Of a DNA stretch of 64,000 bases, positions 58,441 through 64,000 are shown one piece after another; position 1 is the stretch's first letter; each line of letters begins with the position of its first letter. The stretch is from Dendrocalamus latiflorus (Eukaryota; Streptophyta; Magnoliopsida; Poales; Poaceae). Both the position numbers and the translations under genes were made by a program. The notes under the pieces are model-generated. The model saw nothing but the letters and a program-made list of their open reading frames with translations, searched no databases and was not told where the DNA came from. The stretch covers positions 3,275,637-3,339,636 of the forward strand of contig CM029654.1 of assembly GCA_017311315.1 (NCBI GenBank), given 5' to 3'.

Positions 58441-59275
58441 GGGCTTCAAGCACAACATCAAGCTTTGGACGACGGGACCGCGCTGCAGCCTCCGGAACCT
58501 ACGGGACGCGAAGCGGATGCGGCGAGGAGTGGCGTAGGCGGAGCAGTAGCCTCCGCGACCGGCCTCGACTGGCCTCGGCCCCGCCTCGCCTCCGCGCGCC
58601 CGGCTCCATTCAGGACCCCACCTCCGCGACGAAACTCTCGGACCTCGCCTCCGCGTGCTTGGCTCTGCTGAGGACCTCGCTTCTGCGTGCTCGGCTCCGC
58701 CCCGAACATCGCCTCTGCGACGAAGCCCTCGGGCCTCGCCTCCAGGATAAGGCTTGCGACTTCGCATCGCATCTGCGCCTGTCCGTCTGACCTCGTCGTG
58801 CTGGCATGCGAGCTACGTGCGTTCCGGTGGAGTGTAATGGCCAGCCGTGACAAGAGCCTGGACCTACAGTTGACGCCGGCGCCGCTCAGTCGGAGTCTTC
58901 AACGTCGCCATCAACGGCGGGACGCTCTTCGCCAAGCTGGATGTCTCAATGGTGGGCTCGAAGCTACGTGGCACGAAGTGGCTGCTCTCCGTGTAGATGG
59001 CTTCGTGGCCTTCGGCACAACTCGGCCAGCCTCTCACCGGCGGAGTTGCTGACACGGAGGCGTCTGTGCTGCCTTCCAGGAGCACTCAGCTGTGTCGTAC
59101 CAGGAAGACGACGAGCACTCCGGAGTCTCCACCAGCGTCGCGTAGGACTGCAGAAGCTGGCCGGCTCCGCCAAGCTCCGTGTCGGCGCGGTCTACCTGCT
59201 GCTAGTGGATGCGCGAGGGGCCACCGCCGGCGGCGTCAGATGAGGAATCGCGAACACGGAGTGCGACAGGGCGAC
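58441..59275. other. GC-rich interior, possible further captured fragments
   Basis: 58560-58780 is built of CCTCCGCG / CTTCTGCG repeats. A plus-strand frame near 58890-58995 reads VFNVAINGGTLFAKLDVS and looks like a genuine protein fragment, but I cannot name it. The sequence continues at 61463 after the nested Copia element. Confidence 0.4.
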
Positions 59276-59280
59276 TTGAG

Positions 59281-59835
59281 TGTTAGAGTTAATCTTGTTA
59301 TTTGAGTTATTGTCACGTAGTTTTGGTTAGTGTGTGGTTAGTATGTGCATGTAGCAAGGAGTTGTGCATGTACTGCATGCACGGAGGATATAGTCAAGAG
59401 GTGATCCTGCATGCAAGGAATTAGTGGAGGTGAGGGCATGAGGGTGTTCATGCGTGAGCGGTCATCGGTGGACTAGATACCTGTGAGGTTGGCGTCGATC
59501 GTGCATGAGTGCTGGTCATGGAGTTCCCATTCCTGCGGCAAGTGGTACACGTCGCCGAACGGCCAGGAGGTTTAGGGGTCGTGTGTGTCCATGTTTGGCT
59601 GAGGTGTGCGGCCAAACGTGGCTTAGCAGTGGTGCAGTGAGTGTTTATTTAAGTCTGTAATCTGCAGGGTGTAGTGTGGTGTTGTGAAGTGAAGAAAACA
59701 ACAGAGAAAAGGTGCCGTTGTGCAGTGCCAAAATTACTTATGTGTCTCCAGTTTTCTGTGTTCTCTTGAGCTTTTTCTTGAGAATTCCAACTCAACTCGT
59801 GAGTGCTGTGTGAGTGAGAGTGAGCTGGGCCAACA
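59281..59835 (+). repeat. 5' LTR of the gag-only Copia element, 555 bp
   Basis: TGTTAGAGTTAATCTTG to GGGCCAACA. Lacks 48 bp that the 3' LTR has after GTTCATGCGTG. TATTTAAG at about 59647 is a possible TATA box. Confidence 0.95.
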
Positions 59836-59837
59836 TT

Positions 59838-59851
59838 TGGTATCAGAGCCA
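59838..59851 (+). other. Primer-binding site overlapping the gag start codon
   Basis: TGGTATCAGAGCCA, complementary to the 3' end of initiator Met tRNA, two bases after the LTR. Its last base is the A of the gag ATG at 59851, an unusually tight arrangement. Confidence 0.93.
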
Positions 59852-60807
59852 TGTCCAGTGGAGGTATGTACACGCCGCCGGGCCGCCGCCGCGGCAGCGG
59901 CAACGACGTCGACGGCAACCATGGTGGCCACGAGCTGGTCGTGCAGCAAGTGAAGGAGGCGGGGGTGACGGTGCGCTACCCCATGCTCTCGGAGAACAAC
60001 TACAGTGTGTGGGCGGTGAAGATGAAGATCTTCATGCGTGCACAAGGCGTGTGGGCGGCAGTGGAGGGCAACGAAGTGGTCGATGAGAAGGACCAGATGG
60101 CTCTCGCCGCCATCGTCCAAGCTGTGCCGGAGGCTGTGGTGATGGCCATATCCGAGAAGGAGACGGCGAAGGAGGCTTGGGACGCTCTCAAGAAGATGCA
60201 CGTTGGCGAAGATCGAGTCAAGAAGGCCCGAGTACAGACTCTCAAGATGGAGCTTGACGGTATGTACATGAGTGAATCTGAGAAAGTTAACGAGTTTGCC
60301 TTGAAGGTTACCACCATCGTGAACGAGATACGTTCTCTCGGCACGAAAGTGGAGGAGAGTGCCGTGGTGGAGAAGCTCCTACACTCCGTCCCCGACAATT
60401 TCCTACCCATTGTTAGTACTATTGTACAATGGGGTGATGTGTCGGAGATGTCGGTGGCCGAGACTATCGGTCGTTTGCGGGCGTTCGAGGAGACTTCAAA
60501 GGGGCGACGTCGTGAAAGAGAAGGCGAGCAACGGCTGCTGTTCACGCGTGGGGAGCCGCTGCTCACACGTGCCGAGTGGGAGGCCAAGGTCGCTGAAGAG
60601 CAGAGAAGCGGCGAGGGCTCCGGCAACGGCATCAACAAAAATGGTGACAAGAAGTACAGCGGCAAATTCGACAAGTCGAAGATTGATTGCCGCAAATGTG
60701 GAGAGCTCGGACACTTCGCTGACGAGTGTGATGCAGTGAAGAAAATGGTGAAGGGGGTGGCGCAGCTTGCCATTGCAGATGTTGATGATGAGCCGGCGTT
60801 GCTGTGA
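59851..60807 (+). CDS. Copia-type Gag protein, intact, 318 residues
   Basis: Capsid/nucleocapsid protein that would package element RNA in cytoplasmic particles. Residues 1-45 are a glycine- and arginine-rich leader; YPMLSENNYSVWAVKMKIFM (about 46-65) is the DUF4219 motif of Copia Gag. A UBN2-type region follows with AKEAWDALKKMHVGEDRVKK and LHSVPDNFLPIVSTIV. Residues 280-293 (CRKCGELGHFADEC) are a perfect CX2CX4HX4C zinc knuckle. The protein ends 25 residues later instead of running into a protease. The first ATG after the LTR is used. No stop or frameshift is present, in contrast with the Sirevirus copy nearby. A cellular, domesticated gag gene is unlikely because LTRs and target duplication are intact. 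Confidence 0.95.
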   Translation: MSSGGMYTPPGRRRGSGNDVDGNHGGHELVVQQVKEAGVTVRYPMLSENNYSVWAVKMKIFMRAQGVWAAVEGNEVVDEKDQMALAAIVQAVPEAVVMAISEKETAKEAWDALKKMHVGEDRVKKARVQTLKMELDGMYMSESEKVNEFALKVTTIVNEIRSLGTKVEESAVVEKLLHSVPDNFLPIVSTIVQWGDVSEMSVAETIGRLRAFEETSKGRRREREGEQRLLFTRGEPLLTRAEWEAKVAEEQRSGEGSGNGINKNGDKKYSGKFDKSKIDCRKCGELGHFADECDAVKKMVKGVAQLAIADVDDEPALL

Positions 60808-60837
60808 AGATCGAGCGGAGGTGCAGAATAAAGCCAA

Positions 60838-60854
60838 CAAGATTAGGGGGTGAT
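60838..60854 (+). other. Polypurine tract of the gag-only element
   Basis: AAGATTAGGGGGTGAT immediately before the 3' LTR TGTTAG. Short and interrupted by pyrimidines, but in the correct place and with the usual G run. Confidence 0.75.
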
Positions 60855-61457
60855 TGTTAGAGTTAATCTTGTTATTTGAGTTATTGTCACGTAGTTTTGG
60901 TTAGTGTGTGGTTAGTATGTGCATGTAGCAAGGAGTTGTGCATGTACTGCATGCACGGAGGATATAGTCAAGAGGTGATCCTGCATGCAAGGAATTAGTG
61001 GAGGTGAGCGCATGAGGGTGTTCATGCGTGTGTGTTGTGCGGCCAGGTGCTTGGTTTGGCGCAGGTTCAGGAGCAGGAAGCGGTCATCGGTGGACTAGAT
61101 ACCTGTGAGGTTGGCGTCGATCGTGCATGAGTGCTGGTCATGGAGTTCCCATTCCTGCGGCAAGTGGTACACGTCGCCGAACGGCCAGGAGGTTTAGGGG
61201 TTGTGTGTGTCCATGTTTGGCTGAGGTGTGCGGCCAAACGTGGCTTAGCAGTGGTGCAGTGAGTGTTTATTTAAGTCTGTAATCTGCAGGGTGTAGTGTG
61301 GTGTTGTGAAGTGAAGAAAACAACAGAGAAAAGGTGCCGTTGTGCAGTGCCAAAATTACTTATGTGTCTCCAGTTTTCTGTGTTCTCTTGAGCTTTTTCT
61401 TGAGAATTCCAACTCAACTCGTGAGTGCTGTGTGAGTGAGAGTGAGCTGGGCCAACA
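60855..61457 (+). repeat. 3' LTR of the gag-only Copia element, 603 bp
   Basis: Matches the 5' LTR end to end except for 48 extra bases near 61031-61078 (from TGTGTTGTGCGGCCAGG to GGAGCAGGA) and isolated base changes such as GAGCGCATG for GAGGGCATG. Confidence 0.95.
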
Positions 61458-61486
61458 TTGAGGCCATCGGCGCTTCGGTTAGTGCT

Positions 61487-62060
61487 TCATCTTCGGCCTC
61501 CGCTCGCCCCGGCGACCACACGAAGGCCCACTTCGACCGCGGAGTCTGCAAGCCTCCGCACTGGCGAAGTCCGGCGTTGGCCTCTACGTCCGCTCGTCTC
61601 CGCGCTGTCGAAGTCGGCTTCCGGCCTCCGCTCGCCCCTGCGATGATGCGAAGACCCACTTCGACCGCGGCGTTAGTAAGCCTCCGCACTGGCGAAGTCT
61701 GGCGTTGGCCTCTACGTCCGCTCGTCTCCGCGCTGTCGAAGTCAGCTTCCGGCCTCCGCTCGCCCCTGCGATGATGCGAAGACCCACTTCGACCGCGGCG
61801 TCTGCAAGCCTCCACACTGGCGAAGTCCGGCGTTGGCCTCTACGTCCGCTCGTCTCCGCGCTGTCGAAGTCGGCTTCCGGCCTCCGCTTGCCCCTGCGAT
61901 GATGCGAAGACCCACTTCGACCGCGGCGTCCGCAAGCCTCCGCACTGGCGAAGTCCGGCATTGGCCTCTGCGTCCGCTCGTTTCTGCGATGTCGAAGTTG
62001 GCCTCCGGCCTCCGCTCGCCTCTGCGATGATGCACAGACCTACTTCGACCGCGATGTCTT
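61487..62060. repeat. 128-bp tandem repeat, about 4.5 copies
   Basis: CGGCCTCCGCTCGCCCC recurs at about 61494, 61622, 61750, 61878 and 62007, giving a 128-bp period. Units share CACTTCGACCGCGG, GCCTCCGCACTGGCGAAGTC and CGTCCGCTCGTCTCCGCG. 128 is not a multiple of three, so successive units read in different frames. Copies are about 95% alike by eye. Confidence 0.92.
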
Positions 62061-62935
62061 CACGGGATATCGCCTGCATGGCCCATGCACGTGCGCATGT
62101 TATGGGACGTCTCCGTTCTGTATGGCCCCGAGCCGCATGTCTTCGCGCGCGTCACACCGGGTGCACTGCCTCTTCAAAGTAATCGTCGGCCTACGCGTCC
62201 GCGGCGAGCTCGTCGTCGACTGTACTCAGCGGCAGGGACGTCCAGGACATGGCCCTCGCTGTGAGCTCCGCCCCGTCGAAGACCCCGGCCACAGACCCCG
62301 CGTAGATGGAACCTTGGAAGACTTGGCGGCATTTTGTATCCTTTACATCTTGCTCCAGGATCTCTCCAAAGCCTCACCCTCGAAGTCTCCATTGAGTTCT
62401 CCGAAGTCTCCGATGGGTCACCTGGGGTCTTCACCAGCGTCGCGCAGGCAGCCCTGAAGCCTTCATCGAGTGCCCTGGGGTCTTCGCCAACGTCGCCCGG
62501 ACGGCTCTGAAGTCCCCACAGCTTCTCAACACATGCATGCACTCTACGTGAGCCTACCAGCGCATGCATGCACTCTACGGGAAGACCACTTCGGCCGGGG
62601 GCTCTGCATCGAAGGCCTCGGTCAAGGACCCTGTGCAGATGAGGTCCATGCCAACGAGGTCCGTCCAGGTGGTGGCCTCTGCTTCCGCACCGGCCAAGCC
62701 CGCCCAGGTGGGCAAGTGAGGTACTGGGCCTTGTAATCATTTCGTGGTGGCGCACGTCCTGTTAAGATTTGCTTTTGCAATTTTTACTTGGCTGGCTTAT
62801 CCCCTGCTTTCATTGCCATCGTCGCGTGTTTACTGGCCTGGCCTTAGACTCTTTTATTGCTGTTGCATCCTATTTCTTGCAACAGTGCTCGATCGGCTTT
62901 TGGTTTAAATCGCCCGATTGCCTCGAGCATCGGCA
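62061..62935. other. GC-rich interior between tandem arrays
   Basis: Contains CATGCATGCACTCTAC twice (62531-62546, 62564-62579), as in the left part of the candidate element, which supports one continuous element. A T-rich stretch follows at 62760-62920. No protein motif is recognised. Confidence 0.4.
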
Positions 62936-63620
62936 TACTCTCCGGAGTATGAAAAAGACGTGGATGATATTCCCACGCACTCCACGGAGTCTAAATAAGA
63001 TGTAGCGTCGAGGTCCGCCTCCGCATGCACCTTCACCGCCCGCAACGCGCGGAGGCTTGTCTTCGCGCGCAGTCTACGGACTCTAAATAAGACGTAGCGA
63101 CGAGATCCGCCTCCGCACGCACTCTACGGAGTATAAATAAGACGCAGCGGGGGGACGCCTTCGCGCGCACTCTACGGAGTATAAATAAGACGTAGCGTCG
63201 AGGTCCGCCTCCACACGCACCCTCACCGCCCGCAACGCGCGGTGGCTTGCCTCCGCGCGCAGTCTACGGACTCTAAATAAGACGTAGCGTCGAGGTCCGC
63301 CTCCGCACGCACTCCACGGAGTATAAATAAGACGCGGATGTTGTCCCTGCGCACTCTACGGAGTATAAACAAGACGCGGATGCCGCACACGCATGGACAT
63401 TGTCCTTACGCGTACTCTTCGGAGTATAAATAAGATGTGGACGTTGATCCCACGCACTCTACGGAGTATAAATAAGACGAGATGTCCCTACGCACTCTAC
63501 GGAGTATAAACAAGACGCGGATGCCGCGTACGTATGGACATTGTCCTTACGCGTACTCTCCGGAGTATAAATAAGACGTGGATGTTGATCCCACACACTC
63601 TACGGAGTATAAAAACTGCA
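62936..63620 (+). repeat. Array of 13 CTACGGAGTATAAATAAGACG-type units
   Basis: Thirteen units with the core (T/A)C(T/C)(A/C)CGGAGTATAAATAAGACG start at about 62938, 62978, 63063, 63122, 63172, 63263, 63312, 63355, 63417, 63459, 63498, 63558 and 63600. Spacing is irregular (40-90 bp). Most contain TATAAATA, a perfect plant TATA box, after an imperfect palindrome ACTCTACGGAGT. Between units are GGTCCGCCTCCGCACGCAC-like linkers. No other core-promoter evidence is seen. Confidence 0.85.
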
Positions 63621-63725
63621 CGATGGCCGAGACACCAGGGAGTGCATCGCTTTAGCGACGCTCCACCTGGAAATCGCGCTTTCGCGCGTGTTGCACTAGG
63701 GAGTGCATCGCCTTTTTGAAGATCG

Positions 63726-63965
63726 CCCTCGGCCTGCGCCGCAAGCGCCCGCTCTCCGCGGGCACTGTTTTTGAAGGTAGGGGAACGGTGGCTCTGCATC
63801 TCTGCTTCGGTGTGCGTAGTGCCCTCGGCCTGCGTCGCAAGCGCCCGCTCTCTGCGGGCACTGTTTTTGAAGGTATGGGAACGGCGGCTTCGCCTCCCTG
63901 CCTCCGCGCGCGTATTGCCCTCGGCCTACCTCGTCAGCGCTCGACTTCGCTGTCCGCCTCGTAGA
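63726..63965. repeat. 96-bp tandem repeat, about 2.5 copies
   Basis: CCCTCGGCCTGCGCCGCAAG (63726), CCCTCGGCCTGCGTCGCAAG (63822) and CCCTCGGCCTACCTCGTCAG (63918) start successive units. Shared parts include CGCGGGCACTGTTTTTGAAG and GGGAACGGYGGCT. 96 is a multiple of three, which explains the long repetitive open frames on both strands. Confidence 0.9.
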
Positions 63966-64000
63966 CATCGCCTCGGCGGGACGGCACGGCTCCGGTGCAG

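Larger units (their letters stand above)
59281..61457 (+). mobile_element. Gag-only non-autonomous Copia retrotransposon, 2177 bp
   Basis: LTRs 59281-59835 and 60855-61457, both TGTTAG...CCAACA, flanked by a perfect TTGAG duplication (59276-59280, 61458-61462). A Met-tRNA primer site follows the 5' LTR, a G-rich tract precedes the 3' LTR, and the whole interior is one intact gag frame. Protease, integrase, reverse transcriptase and RNase H are absent, with only 47 bp between the gag stop and the 3' LTR. Apart from a 48-bp length difference I see only two or three base changes between the LTRs, so the insertion is very recent. It must rely on a related autonomous Copia element for reverse transcription and integration. 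Confidence 0.95.
56373..64000 (+). mobile_element. Candidate large non-autonomous LTR retrotransposon (LARD-like), runs off the window
   Basis: Opens with a 290-bp LTR and a primer-site-like motif (separate entries). What follows for 7 kb is GC-rich sequence without Gag or pol motifs of its own. It is full of CATGCATG, CTCCGCG and CTTCGCG phrases, three tandem arrays, an NLR-like fragment and a nested gag-only Copia element. No second LTR is in the window, so the element cannot be proven complete, and part of the right side could belong to another repeat. The many long open frames on both strands reflect GC-rich, stop-poor repeats. Confidence 0.5.

Noticed and set aside
61414..62079. Minus- and plus-strand frames of 65-133 codons in the 128-bp array
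   Set aside because: Periodic GC-rich repeat with few stops in several frames; units shift frame from one copy to the next, so no conserved protein repeat results.

Overview
The window is plant nuclear DNA, almost certainly from a grass (Poaceae). Intron-bearing genes have GC-rich exons and canonical GT-AG splice sites, and the transposon mix is typical of grasses: a Sirevirus-type Copia element, Tourist/PIF-Harbinger MITEs, hAT MITEs and a CACTA element. No tRNA, rRNA or CRISPR was seen. I could not tell the species from sequence alone. Four genes look intact. They are cytosolic ribosomal protein L17/uL22 (3378-5647, +, seven exons), a Golgi-type nucleotide-diphospho-sugar transferase (6307-8530, -, three exons), a secreted alpha/beta-hydrolase lipase (35773-39111, +, nine exons) and a single-exon F-box protein (41826-43025, -). 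They show no pathway or operon link; they are separate islands between transposons. One gene relic is clear: a six-exon proteasome beta-1 (PBF1-like) gene at 51052-53467 (-), with every visible splice site kept and the frame broken in two exons. Layout: 1-9.8 kb holds a Tourist-like MITE, RPL17 and the glycosyltransferase. 9.8-12.9 kb is a PIF/Harbinger-type element with a 3-bp TTA duplication, and a 1.2-kb LTR carrying a 24-bp repeat array lies inside it. 15.1-26.5 kb is a complete but multiply broken 11.4-kb Sirevirus on the minus strand, with a CCATC target duplication and LTRs about 1.4% different by hand count. 26.5-35.5 kb is unclassified repeat sequence, MITEs and two hAT-type elements with perfect 8-bp duplications, one of them 1.8 kb with mirrored GGCTC arrays at its ends. 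35.8-43.1 kb holds the lipase and F-box genes. 43-56 kb holds further MITEs, a decayed CACTA TNP2 transposase, an LTR-like stretch and the proteasome relic. From 56.4 kb to the right edge is a GC-rich, tandem-repeat-filled stretch that starts with an LTR and a primer-binding-site-like motif (a candidate large non-autonomous retrotransposon). It holds a fragment resembling an NLR NB-ARC domain and a very young 2.2-kb Copia element (59281-61457, TSD TTGAG) that codes only for an intact 318-residue Gag. The most notable items are this gag-only mini-retrotransposon, the candidate large element around it with its array of 13 TATAAATA-like units, and the hAT element with mirrored GGCTC arrays. All homology calls come from recognising motifs by eye; no database search was run.
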